64,000 nt of DNA from Psilocybe azurescens (taxonomy: Eukaryota; Basidiomycota; Agaricomycetes; Agaricales; Agrocybaceae). The DNA lies in assembly GCA_023853785.1 (NCBI GenBank), contig JAJIRX010000622.1:1178001-1242000 (forward strand), in the 5' to 3' direction. Position numbers and translations under genes: made by a program. This document shows, piece by piece, positions 22,611 through 34,142 of this stretch (positions are counted from its first letter, which is position 1; the number at the start of each line of letters is the position of its first letter). Under the pieces are notes generated by a model. That model did not search any database and was not told the origin of the DNA. It saw only the letters and a program-made list of their open reading frames with translations.

Positions 22611-23893
22611 CTACTGAGAAAAGAAAGTACATTGCAAAAAAGTAAAGTGTTCATATGGTTCAATAAGGACGAATATGGTCTGGGTCATTGGGAAGGTACC
22701 TTCTCGGCTACCTTCCGAATGTACATACCTTACCTTGATAGAACTGCCTGTGACCTGAGCTACTGCGCCAAGGATTGCAACAACAGTTCCAATAAACCAT
22801 CCATGACCCTGGAGTTTGACCTGGACAGGCTGATTCTAACGCAAAAATGGGCATGCTGCGTATCAAACAGATGGATCGACACGAAAATACATACGCGTAC
22901 AAAAGTTCGCCACTGAGTAAGAATGATTCATTAACATTGATCATCAGTAGAGAAATTGATAGCGTACATGGGAAAGCAAGATAGGACTTCCTGAAGATCC
23001 ACTTGAAGACGGCGGAGGAGATGAGTAATAGCCCCCAGGCGGGTATGCTTGAGGGCCACCGGAGTTTGGACCACCTGAATAAGGTTGCTGGCCTCCAGGG
23101 TAAGGGTGCTGGCCTCCAGGGTAAGGGTGCTGGCCTCCAGGGTATGGATGCGAGCCGCCAGGGTACTGTGGAGGACCCCCAATGTATTGTTGGGGGGCAC
23201 CTGAATAGCCATAAGGAGCATGGTTTGGGTGAGATGATTCCCGAGCTCGTCGTAGATCTGGCCGTTGGTAATTACCAAACGAAGCTGAAAAAAAGGTAAT
23301 AAGGGAGCATTCGAGGTGGAACAAGAGGAGCACATACAGTCAGAACCATCTGCACGCCGCATAGTCTTCGAATCGCCACCTGTGAAGGGGGGAAGATAAA
23401 GGCAGGAGAGTTCTCTTCCGAGAAATAAGGTCGTTGGGCATAGTAGTGGGTGGGGAACTGCAGCCAAGTGATGTGCTGATGTTTCCTGCATCTTGCATAA
23501 CGCTTTATATAGGGTTTGGGATTGCGGAGCCGTCCAGATTGAGATAATTTTCTTTTTCATCTTTATTTTTATACGAAAATCAAGACGCCAGGGTGTTATC
23601 GAATGCGTGACAGGATATGTCCGAGACTGCGAACCTGGTTTGTACATATCTGTTGCGTACTGAAGTAGATCTGACTGTTTTGAAAGCCGAAAAGGCACAC
23701 TAATACAAGGACTTACGAAACTTCTCCCGACCATAATGTATATGCCTTGTTCAAGTCCACCTATTCCGGGAGGCGGAATGTTAACATGGAGCTCTCCTGA
23801 ACGAGACCAGCACCTCTGTCCGGAAAGACACATATAATCGCCAATGAAAACAGCTCCGTGGTGGCAGGTGCACTGTGACCTGTTGTCTACCAA
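22611..23893 (-). CDS. Pro/Gly/Tyr repeat protein with C-terminal hydrophobic helix (5' end unresolved)
   Basis: The product is not recognised. The clear exons read GDSKTMRRADGSD, spliced (upper exon end 23379) to SSFGNYQRPDLRRARESS. PYGYSGAPQQYIGGPP and a PYPGGQH tandem repeat follow, then GGYYSSPPPSSSGSSG. After an intron near 22825-22975 comes GHGWFIGTVVAILGAVAQV, a Gly/Ala-rich membrane helix. An intron sits directly in front of the stop (AAG|TAG at 22611-22613). The repeat plus a single C-terminal helix suggests a small tail-anchored or cell-surface protein (inference). The part above 23400 contains a Cys-rich open frame (CTCHHGAVFIGDYMCLSGQRC) that may be the N-terminus, but I cannot join it with confidence. 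Confidence 0.42.
23083..23165 (-). repeat. 21-bp tandem repeat encoding PYPGGQH
   Basis: Three to four copies of a 21-base unit (plus strand GGCCTCCAGGGTAAGGGTGCT), nearly identical in the inner copies and degenerate at the edges. It is in frame in the Pro/Gly protein, so copy-number change would alter repeat length without breaking the frame. Confidence 0.75.
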
Positions 23894-23934
23894 TTACAGT
23901 CCTGTAAATTGGTGTGCTGAAAGATAGATGGGCT

Positions 23935-23945
23935 GGGGGGGGGGG
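23935..23945. repeat. G11 homopolymer run
   Basis: Eleven consecutive G bases upstream of the Pro/Gly repeat gene. The true length is doubtful, given the other homopolymer problems in this window. Confidence 0.6.
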
Positions 23946-24607
23946 AAAGATAACAAGATATTCTTTAGTTCGGATTATCCCGATTGGTTTGGTCGTCACA
24001 AACACTGGCAACGATGAAAAATTAGTGTGGAAAGTATCAACATCAAACCATTGCCTTTGCAGAGCCTTACATCATAGATAGGTTCCATTCGATGATAAGC
24101 CGCGTTTAGTGGGCATCTTCTGGCGCGATTTGGGCGCGAAGTCGCATGAGAAACAAAAGTTGTGTGGCAGAGCAAAAGGAGATGTTGGGAGCAAAATCAA
24201 GAATCACTCCAAGTTGGTTCGTCAAAGTTTTACCGCGACGTGCACATTCCAGCAAAGCCGATTCCGGGGATGGAAATCCAGCTCACCTGCCAGTGCAGCA
24301 GTGAACGATTCCGGCCGTCGAGATCTCATCGGCCTTGGAAAGTGACCAAGTACACACTGCCAGACTAATAATAATCTGTTTCCCTTGCCAAACGGCAGTG
24401 AATTCAGGATTATTCAGAGATGTGGCCAGGAATCAAGGGAGTGATGTGTACCAGCCAGTGAGTGACAAGTACACGCGTCTGCGCGACTCAGACAAGTGGA
24501 AAATCAAACATAAATCACATGACAGCTGATTAGATTTGGTTCGGACGCGCTTGTTTTCTGAACTTGTCTTTGTACAGCCCCTTAGGTCCGCGTTCGACCG
24601 CATTACT
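23946..24607. other. Intergenic between the Pro/Gly protein and the BRO1 gene
   Basis: Several 60-80-codon frames occur on the plus strand (24109-24529) but none matches a family and they overlap one another. I treat the stretch as promoter and flank. Confidence 0.35.
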
Positions 24608-27600
24608 ATGGCCAATTTACTCTCAATACCCTTCAAAAGACTTATCCTATTGAAATCAAGGAAGCGACGAGAGCCTACATATCGCACCAAGGAGGTGCCC
24701 ACCCCGACGAGTTCAAGGGAGATATCAAATCATGGCAAGATCTCAGAAAGGATGGAGTGGGGGAGTTGTGCACGAAAATCGGGTCGAATCTTCTCTTTTG
24801 TAAGTTCCTCGCGGTCTTCATATTATCCTTCTTCGAGTGGATATTAAACAATCCCACAGGTACCACGCTCAACTTGTATCCATTTTGACTAAATTACCAA
24901 CGGACGTGAGATTGTCGTGCTTCTGGAACGGGTTTAGTATTTGACATTGATGCCTCCATTTTAGATGCAACTGGCAATTGCATATGCTCCCGCTTTCACG
25001 CCTTCTTCTATCCCAATCACGTTGAATAACCTGGTATTCGAACGCGCATGCCTGTTGTTCAATCTGGGTGCTCTCTACTCTCAATTGGGTGGCGCACAAG
25101 ATCGATCAAACAATGAAGGTATAAAAAGTGCCGCCGCAAACTATCAGGCACGTCTTATGTGCCAAGTTACTCTGCCCTTCATAACCTGCTTTCTCGTAGC
25201 AAGCAGCAGGGACCCTGTTTTTTCTCCACTCCGTCGTCCTTCCAAAGCTCGTGTACTCTCCAGGCGATGAAGAAATTCCTCTAGATTTATCCAATGGCTT
25301 TGTGAAAGGCTTGGAGTGGCTTATGCTTGCTCAAGCCCAAGAATGTTTCTGGCAAATGGCTAAAATAAGTACGGCTTCCCAAGTATAAGTAACATCCCAA
25401 ACTTTACTAAATCCATCTAGATCAATACAGGAACTCAGTGATTGCGAAAATCGCAGCAGCGGTACTCTCTCTCCTTCTGCTCACCAGTCAAATGCCTATA
25501 TGCCTTGATTCTAGACTGCATCTTTCTATCGTTCTGCTGCTGCTGCGTTTCAAAACGCACCATCCCAAGTCAGAGCTCTTCTTCCCTCAGTAAGTCTAAC
25601 TACTAGCTTACCCTTTACAACCACTCTGACCTCTATAAGGATTGGTTACCTCACATAGAAACCAAAGAGCACCATTTCGCTTCGGTTGCAGAGTATAGAG
25701 AGAGCATGGTTGAATACGAAGCTAGTAGGTCCGAATATCTTCTTGACTTTGGCCACCATCCATAACTCAAATTACTCCGGTAGATATGGAAATGAACTCG
25801 GTCGGCTAACAAAAGCACAAATGGAAGCCAAACAGGCTTATGACATCGCTCGACGAGGGAAAATCGCGGCAACCGTCCTGCAAGACGCACAGGTTCGTAT
25901 TTCATATAGACAATATTGTAACACTTTTAAACACATATCTCCAGTCGCTTCTTGAAACTGTAAAGAAGGGCGAGTCACAAGCCCAGCGTGACAACGATCT
26001 AATCTATCACCAAGATGTTCCATCTGCATCTGCCCTCACTGCAATTCAAGAAGCCAAACTTGTATCTTCCACTATCCCTAAGGGACTACAAAATCCTAGT
26101 AGCGTACTTGGCACCCGTCATCAGTTATTCAGTGAACTTGCGGGATGGGGCTCACGGGAGGCAATCAGTAAGTTAAAATCAATTGGATTACGGGCCAATT
26201 CATAACAATCAATGTTCGCAGATATATACAAAGATAGAAAGCAGAATCTTATAAAGGATAATATACTGGACGTCGCCCATGAGTTACAGGATCGGGCAGA
26301 TGAGTATGCACTAAGTATATGTAATCTTCATCTGTGCTCACCATGACTTTAGAGAACTCCGGAAATTAAATCTTCCATCGGCCCTGGAGGCTCTTGAACG
26401 TCCAATAGGGCTTCCACCGAGCCTCCTTCGGAAGGCAGAGGAAGTACGACTAGAGAATGGGCCGGCCAAGATTGAAGCATCTATTGAAGACGTTCAAAGA
26501 CTCGCCCGTCAAGATTTGGCCATCCTCGAAGAGGTAAATCAACAGCAATCATGCTCAATGCTTCTTTTCTAACATTAAATCTGTAGGCGTTGGATATCCT
26601 CGATAGTGAAGCTTCTGAAGATGAAGCTGCGAGAAAAGAGGTCCCTCTTAATCGCTTGAAATCTTACGAAGCAAATGTTGAGCTAATCGAAAAGTCGACG
26701 AGATACAGAAGCATCTTAACGCAAGCTGCGGAGAGCGACGAGACAGTTCGGCAGAAGTGGGACGAATGGGAGGAAAACATAAGTGAATTGACGCTGGATG
26801 AGGTAATACGCGCCATCATGTATACATGGCTTGAGGCTGATGGTATAAATAGGAAATTCTTGAAGCCTCAGTCCCATCATCCACGATCACACCAACTTCG
26901 CAAACAACACCACAAGGAAAACAGACTCGAAATCATGCTCGTGCTCTGCGTGTCAAGCTCGAAGAACTTGATACTGTACGCCGTGATCGAGATCAAATAG
27001 TGCACCGTGCGCAAACTCTCGCTGATGCTGATGACATCCAAGAACGTATCATGCAAGCATCTTCTGGATTCGAGCGTATGGCAGACGTCACACCAGATAT
27101 GTTCGAAGATATTCTGGACGAAGAACTTGGCAAATACGACAAATTTATTGTAGAGATGACTGAAATTCAAAAAAACAGGAAGAAATGATCACGGAGATCC
27201 AGGTATTACCGGCCCTTATTAGCGCTACTACGCGATGCTGATACCACTGCAGAATCGAAATACGCAGTTTTTGGATTCGAGGAGGGACGACCCCATTGTC
27301 AAGGAACGGGAAATCGCCTTGCAGTCTCTTGACATGGCTTACTCTAAGTATAGGGAAATCACTCGAAACTTAGAGGAGGGATTCAAGGTAAGTATTAAAC
27401 TTGCCTCCTTTTCCCAGATCATTTACTAGCAACCTAGTTCTATAACGATCTTGCTGCAATTCTCATTCAGTTCAAAGAAGTTTGTAAAACGTGGAGTCAT
27501 CATCGAAATCAAGAGATCCAGTAAGTCATAAGTCTTCTATGTTGATCATACACGCTATTTCTTACCATCTCTCGCAGTGCATTAACGCGTGCAATGCAAT

Positions 27601-27812
27601 CGATGTCTGTCAAAGATGAAGAGCCTTGTGAAGATGTATCTTCTCCCAAGCACAAGCCTGCGCCGAAGAACGCACAGGTTCATCCAGTCCAAAGCATCCC
27701 ATCACGAAAGGTTCCATTAGGAAAGTCATCATTAGGATTATTACCTGCTATCAATTCGAGTGAGTGGGACTTTGAAGAACTCACTCTCCCTCCTGGACCT
27801 GGGGAGAAGTAA
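24608..27812 (+). CDS. BRO1-domain protein, PalA/Rim20 type (one-base frame breaks)
   Basis: ESCRT-III-associated adaptor. In fungi PalA/Rim20 links ESCRT-III to cleavage of the alkaline-pH factor PacC/Rim101. It opens MANLLSIPFK. The BRO1 domain shows RAYISHQGGAHPDEFKGD, VFERACLLFNLGALYSQLG, VYSPGDEEIPLDLSNGF and GLEWLMLAQAQECFWQMAK. Then comes an Alix-type coiled-coil V domain (HELQDRADEELRKLNLPSAL, DILDSEASEDEAARKE) and a short Pro-rich end (WDFEELTLPPGPGEK). The frame breaks at A4 24635-24638 (A5 expected, giving FKKTYPIEIKEA) and at A7 27169-27175 (A8 expected, giving EIQKKQEEMITEIQ). The junction after NLLF (T4 24796-24799) is also one base short. An intron near 25148-25199 appears to use a GC donor. 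PalA is favoured over Bro1 by length, but the choice is not certain. Confidence 0.85.
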
Positions 27813-28112
27813 AGGATGGCGCTAGTATGAGTACGCAGCCTAACTGTATGGGATTCGGGCCCAGCTCGTTCATTTGAAACTCTGCCTGAGCAGATAACGA
27901 TGTTACCGAGGTTGTATTAGTATAGTAGAAATCAGTAGCAGTTACAGTCCGATGCCTCTTCTCTTTGTTGTGAGTAATAGATCAGATCAGTCACACCACC
28001 GCCATCTACGAATCGCAGCGCTTAGCCCGACCGTAAAACTCACATATACCCACCACCATCGTTGCTACTGAGTATTGAGTTTCCCTTCTTTCATATTATC
28101 TCTGAAGCTGAC

Positions 28113-28962
28113 ATGTCTCCTCGCCGCAAAAGCCACGACTCTTCGTCCTCTTCGAGTTCATCCTCCTCAAGTTCATCGTCTGATTCGGCTTCGTCGAAGA
28201 GATACAAGAAAATGGACCAATATCGATCTGACGACCACGAAGGCAGCTTCCATGTTGGAATGCCTGCCGTTCCACCCCAGTTTCCTGACACACATAATCG
28301 CGAGCAGCATCACGGTGATCACAATGCCACCGGTGGACAGTTCCCCTCTCCTCCTCCGTATGCTGGTCATGCGCCTGCTCCTCCGCCCTCGGGATATAGA
28401 CTTCCATTAACGACCACAACAGTCTTCCCAGACTTACATCAGACTGGACAACCGCCATTTTACGACGCCGATGGTGTATCTCCAGTCTTCATTGGATCTG
28501 CTCTGTTCGAGAAATCAGTTCATCCATGCAAGATCGGACCCCATCTCCAACCATTTGCCTCAGTACCCTACGGCGGAGGAGAGCATGGTCACCACGGCAG
28601 ATACGATCTCCTTCCCTTTAGGCCAGACCAGATGGAATTTGTGTATACCTCTCATGGCAGGATTCCTCCGGGTAGGCGACCCGTCGAAGGAGGGTACGAA
28701 GACGGCGGTGAAAAGCTTTATCATGCCGTTGCGGTTGTCAATGGTGTAAAGGTTCCCGGAAAAGCTGGAGAACACTTGTACGTAACCTAAACCATTTCTT
28801 TCGTTTGTTTTGATAACACTTAAGCTACTTAGGGACGGCTGCCGAGTGGCATTCGGAGGTGTTGAGTATTCTATGGACGATAACTACGAGATCTTGTAGG
28901 TTTCCATGTAAAGCATTTTTGCCACTCTAACTCTTCTTCTCCTTAGATGCTGGAGGTATTAG
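28113..28962 (+). CDS. DM9-repeat protein with serine-run and Pro-rich N-terminus
   Basis: The start at 28113 (MSPRRKSHDSSS) is preferred over the upstream in-frame ATG at 28062. The N-terminus has a Ser run of about 14 residues ending DSASSKRYKK, then a His/Pro-rich linker. The C-terminal half is a DM9/DUF3421-type unit: PCKIGPHLQPFASVPYGG; GRRPVEGGYEDGGEKLYHAV; VNGVKVPGKAGEHL; CRVAFGGVEYSMDDNYEIL. Introns lie at about 28777-28834 and 28896-28946, and the second gives the family-like end YEILCWRY; without it the protein stops after YEIL. DM9 domains in animals bind mannose or act in pathogen recognition. The role in fungi is not established, so lectin activity is only a possibility. No signal peptide is seen, so it is probably intracellular. 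Confidence 0.75.
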
Positions 28963-29540
28963 CTTGCAAAGGCCGAACCCCGGCCATTGCCCAGTTTCAA
29001 TCTGTATTGTAACACAAATAGAGGCGTTATATCAATGACATTAACGTGCCTATTTTTATCGAACCTCAAGGTCAAGGATGTTTTTCAAGATGTGTGGTAA
29101 ACCATTTATCGATCCCTTGAACGGTTTGATGAAGTTGCACCCTCAAAGCACCCTCGAAGGAACAAGTCGGTGAACATGCAATGAGTATGGCTAATATCTT
29201 ATATGTTTCAGGTAGGGATTAAGCAACCCAGATAGAGCAGCCACTCCTTCTGCGAACACTTTGCATGGTTGTGAGAGTATGTTAAAGCTGGTCGTCGATC
29301 GATTTTTCAGTGCCAGATGTCCCTGCAGACTTCATGAAGAATAATAGTTTCTATTTTCCTTTCGAATGTATGTTTCCGTATTTATCCTCTTGAGAGTTCT
29401 TTACTATGAGTTGAACTTATCGTACCGTTATCGATGCCGATATATATCTCAGGGTTATACTTAGGCTGAGAACTTAGCGAAGAATCGATGAGTTCGTCTC
29501 AGTCTTGACAGGGGGCTTTTCAAGGCATATTTATCCAATG
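28963..29540. other. Intergenic downstream of the DM9 gene
   Basis: I see nothing supportable. The sequence is AT-leaning with no long frame. Confidence 0.35.
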
Positions 29541-29542
29541 CT

Positions 29543-30125
29543 CTAGTATCGATTCACCCTGCAAGGAAAGCTTATACATATCCGACGCAGACAATCAAAG
29601 GTATCTTCTTTCGAAACAAATTTCCTGAAATCTGCTCTGCTTTCACCTCTGAAAGTGACAGTCTTGGCATAGTCTCGGCGGTTGTTGAACGTGCACTAAA
29701 AATAATAAGTTAGGTCACACGGCCACAAACTCGGCCTAAATCGTTCGACGTCTTTAGTTTCACTTACAGGCGCATAGAGCACCAAGTCGTCCTGATGCAG
29801 GTTTGTTGGTGAAACAAGGCGACCATGCGGGTCTGGCTTCAAAGAATATGATCTCCGCATATGATTTAGAGTTGAGTCGACTCGGAAGCACGTTCGTCGT
29901 CTTCGCGTGGGTTATCCTGGGTTATCCAAAGTAGGTCTTCTCCTTAAATCTTCGTCGGTCATCTGTCTTATCCACAATTATCTGACCAACTCTATCATTA
30001 ACTCGACCTATCGCGCCCACCTTTTGAATAGCAAATGGTATGTTCAATACGCATACGTCGTGTGACCTTGTCGCAACAGTGGCGGGCATAATGCCGTTAC
30101 CAATGTGTTCGAATGAGTCCCTCAT
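29543..30125 (-). CDS. Putative small spliced gene, unknown
   Basis: Weak call. On the minus strand a 67-codon frame starts at 30125 (MRDSFEHIGNG...). Further down, RRSYSLKPDPHGRLVSPTN...DDLVLYAP runs up to a good donor (GTAAGT near 29768) and continues after TTTTTAG (near 29700) as CTFNNRRDYAKTVTFRGESR...KFVSKEDTFDC before a stop near 29543. The second pair reads like coding sequence across a proper intron. How it joins the first frame is unclear, and no family is recognised. Confidence 0.25.
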
Positions 30126-30444
30126 ACTGCTTGGTGGCTGGTAAGAAAGATCAATATGGACCTGTCGGAGCTTGTACAGGCACAGTCATCTTGTCGATTA
30201 CGCTTGTGCAGTCATTATGCTATCTAGTATCGGCTCGACCAGAGCAAGGCACTTGGATTGTGATAATCCCACCTTCGCCCGTACTTGCCAACCGATTTAT
30301 CAAAAACGTGTGCCATTCAGCCATTCATAATCGCGCTGTGGTAACGGAATGGCATAAAAGGCAAACATTTTCCCGTGCTTCCTTGATTTCAAGTTTTACC
30401 TGCACTTTTGCATCTCCCCGTTGGGTAGAACACCCAAGTAAGCG

Positions 30445-33400
30445 ATGTCCTCCCGGTCCTCAATCCTCTTTCTCGCCATTTTAAGCGTCGGCCTCGTCTC
30501 TGCTCAAACTTTCCAGCGACTTGGAACATGTCCAACACTAGGATGTGTGTTTCCTCCCTGACCAGACTGATTTTCTGGCTGGTCAATTGTTCGACATTCG
30601 TCTTGAAGTTCACGCGCCTGTCAACGGTAGTGAGGCCTATAATGGAGGTGTCGTGAATGAGAAGTTCAGCTTTTGCATTCAGAGTGGAAAGAGCTCGTGC
30701 CAGGACGTTACTACGTTCTTCAAAGTGCGGGATCCAGTGTTAGAGAAGTGGAGTTTTTCGTACGTATCCTTCTTTTCATGGTTCTAGCAAATCTAACCAT
30801 GCTATAGGTACTTTGAAGATCTCTTTGCTAGGGATGTGGGTTCAACAACTCTAGTCAACGTTGCCTCGAAAGCATATCGAGCTGTAGGTTCCTTTCTTGT
30901 CCAACAAATCAATTGCATGCAATCAACTTCCGTGTATTGCAGCTTTCGTTGACGAAGGTAATATTAGTTTCTCCTTCTTCCTACTTTCGCTCATGTATAA
31001 ATAGCCTGGAACGTACACGGCAAAACTGACATATAACGGAGGTAGCACTACTGTCGCTGCGTGGACTGTTCGCCAGCCTGCTACGAAACGCAAGGCCAAG
31101 AATGTCCTACTGTTCATCGGCGACGGTGAGATAGTTGCTTTCATTAGCGCCGCCTCCTATCAAAGCAATTAATGTCTTATCTCATTGTAGGAATGACACA
31201 GCCCATGATCACGGCCGCTCGACTTATCGCCCACAAGTCTATCAATGGAAAGTATCAAAGCTTGATGCAAATGGACCAGATGGATAATCTTGGACAGTGA
31301 GTTCCATTCAGTGTGTTAATATCTTGCAGTCGCTGAGGATCTTGCTTTTCATTTCAGCCAAATGACACATTCTGTTGACTCATTTATCACGGATTCCGCT
31401 AACTCCGCGACTGCATTGTATACAGGCAAGAAGTCCTCGGTCAATGCCTTGAATGTCTATGCAGATAGCGTAAGATATTCTGTAATGTATTGGAAGATTT
31501 ACTGATTGGCTTCTTCCCCTAGTCCAAGAATTCTTTTGATGATCCAAAGATCGAGACGATTGCTGAGCTCTTCCGCAGGCGCGTTGGTGGTGCACTTGGA
31601 ATCGTGTCGACGGCATTCATCGCTGATGCGACCCCAGGTATGAGAGGAGATTTCTGTGTCAACATTGAACGATTTCTCAAATGGAAGTCCTATAGCTGCC
31701 CTTTGCTCCCACACTCGTGATCGTACGTAAAAATATCTCATGTTTCTAACCAGTACTCCTGACCTATTTGAAAATACAGGTAGCCAGTACGCTGCTGTAG
31801 TAACTGAATACCTTTACGGTGCTTCTGCAGTCAATTCTTCCTACGCTTGGCCCACAAGTTGTGATGGTCCCGACGTCATTTTCGGGTGAGTTTGGGATTC
31901 TTCAACAATTACTACGTAGATTTATTAATATCTTCATACCAGTGGAGGTGCCGAACAATTCATCGCTGGAAAAGGTTCACCGAATGGCACAGATTTTTAC
32001 AGGGCATTCGAAACCAAAGGATATAATGTCATCTATAGCAACACAGAGCTTAAGAGTGCTTCTAACAAAGAAAAAACCCTCGGTATCTTCTCTAGTGAGT
32101 CGATTCCGGATTTGCTTTGTATAATTGGTACTGAATGGCGTACCACTTACACAGCTGGCAATATGTATGTCATGAGTTCATCGGACACCATCTGTTCTCT
32201 TACTAGAAGCCTTACGATTGCACAGGGCTAAGTGGATTGATCGCCATGTGTGTGATATCTACCTTCTTTTTGCTTAGGATGTTTTTCTTATCAACTTTAC
32301 CAGGTTTTGACCGACAATCTCAGCGGTCTGAAAAATAGTCCTATTGGGGATGGCTCGGATGCTACTGATCAGCCTGGGTTGAAAGACATGACATTAAAGG
32401 CCATTGATATCTTGCAAGCTAGAACCAAGAAGAATGCAGGATGGTTCATGATGTCTGAAGCTGCCAGCATCGATAAGGTATGAAGGATAACAGCCAGATA
32501 TTAATTGTGTTCTCATCATCATACTACTATAGATGATGCACGTTCTCGACTATGACCGTGCTTTGGGAGAGCTCCTCGAACTGGATGATACCATTCGAGC
32601 GTCTATTGCCCGTATGTTTTCAGTGTGTTTGGCGTGATGGATGGTTGATATCTGTCCCCAAGATTTAAAGAAGATCGGAGAATATGAGAATACCCTCATC
32701 GTCGTGACAGCCGATCATGGACATGGCTTCGTGAGGCTTACGATTATCGTCGAATGATGGTTTCTTAATCTATTATGAAACAGGACGTCTTTGGTGGAGC
32801 TGATACTAAATACCTTGCCTCTCAAGGTAGCGATAGGAGAAAGCGAGGCGGTGGTATGTCGTTTTCCATTGCAATGAATCGCTATTTCAATGACACAATT
32901 TGTTTCTCTGTGCAGTTGGCGTATACGGCCAATCTGGTCTCAGCGGGTATACCGTTGCAGAAGGCTCACTCCCCAACAACAACACCATTGTGTATGGTAG
33001 TGAAGGTCCTAATTTCCCTGTGCAATGGAACCCACGATACACCTATGCCGCTGGGTTTGGGGCTAATCCTGACCAGTATGTTGTTTTCCTTGCCGGAAAA
33101 AGTTTAGAAAAGAGGTTACTGATTTGATGCTAGTCGTGAAACCTATACCATCAACCAAAATGGTCCTCGTGTTCCTGCTGTTTCTTCTGCGAACGGAATA
33201 GTTGTAAATCCTACAGATCATAGTGATGGTACGTATTTTTGGTTGCACTTTCTTTCTAATCATGCTGATGATCATTTTGTAGGATTCAATGTAGGGGGAA
33301 CGATTGGAACTGACGAGGGCCAAGGCGTGCATTCGTTACAAGGTGCGTTCATTGGGCTGCTAAGAATAGTGATACTGAAATGTATGGCCTGTAGACGTCT

Positions 33401-33570
33401 CCGTCTTTGCCAACGGACCTGGATCCGAAGCCTTCCGTGGCGTTTGTAAGTCCTGTTCAGTTTCAAATCCAGCGCGAGAAGCATTAATGCAACGGATGGC
33501 TCACCCAGACAGCGCCGTGGATATTTTCTTTAAAATGGCAGATGCCCTTGCGTTGGGTAGAAGTTTTTAA
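30445..33570 (+). CDS. Secreted alkaline phosphatase (one-base frame break near the N-terminus)
   Basis: Zn/Mg phosphomonoesterase of the PhoA family, exported by a signal peptide (MSSRSSILFLAILSVGLVSA). The N-terminal beta domain has VHAPVNGSEAYNGG. The catalytic domain has metal site NVLLFIGDGM, nucleophile Ser in SFITDSANSATALYTG, metal ligands in MMSEAASID and VVTADHGHG, and the late His motif TDEGQGVHS. It ends DALALGRSF at 33570. About 15 introns; the one at 32168-32226 is needed to read NMAKWIDRHVLTDNL. The frame breaks at 30556-30558: CCC gives FPP then TGA, whereas CC gives FPPDQTDFLAGQLFDIRLE. Calling a 19-nt intron there (GTGTTT...CAG) would keep frame, but that is below workable intron size. 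Role: phosphate scavenging outside the cell or in the secretory route (inferred). Confidence 0.88.
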
Positions 33571-34142
33571 TTTGCGAGGTGAACTGAATCCCAATAGGGG
33601 CAGTGGACAATCGCGCTCTTGATACTCTACCGCGTGTAGCAATCATAATGATATAATTGAATAGAGAATTAGACATGATATTTGGCCAGTGGCAATGTAC
33701 ATGCAAACAAGGTGCATTGTCGTGGGATGGGTGCTTGAAGCCAATCACGGGCATTGTGGCGCAGATCTTATACCCCAAAGAAATGGTGGTAGTTGACCAA
33801 CTCCAAGGACAACATGACACTGTAACATGATTGTTCCGCATGGGCGTATCAACTCATATCAACAAGGACGCGACGCGGCGAGATTCGAGAACAATGTTGT
33901 CAGGGCATTGTTTTGCGAAACAATGCACGTGTTGGGGTGTTAGGCAAATAGAGACAAATAGAAGAACGCGCCTTTGATCTTGGTTTGGGCACGTTTTGCG
34001 ATTCCTCTCTGCACTCTTCACCCATCACCGCGAAACAATTTCCTATCTCTCTTATCGCAATCGAGCTCATTTCATTTCAATTTCAACAATATTAACCTGC
34101 TCATAGTCGCGTGCATACCCGTTTTCCGCTTGAAAGTGTTAC
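33571..34142. other. Intergenic between alkaline phosphatase and SUN gene
   Basis: 3' flank of the phosphatase, then the SUN gene promoter with a CT-rich leader from about 33990. No independent gene is seen. Confidence 0.4.

Noticed and set aside
22931..23893. 320-codon continuous minus-strand frame
   Set aside because: It reads the 21-bp repeat as TLEASTL in a different frame from the Pro/Gly frame. The latter has good splice sites, expected composition and a following membrane helix.
24109..24529. Overlapping 60-80-codon frames upstream of the BRO1 gene as a 5' exon
   Set aside because: The BRO1 N-terminus MANLLSIPFK at 24608 matches the family's usual start, so no upstream coding exon is needed.
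30547..30565. A 19-nt GT...AG 'intron' that would repair the phosphatase frame
   Set aside because: Too short for lariat formation, and it would delete conserved residues (FPPDQ) that a one-base correction preserves.
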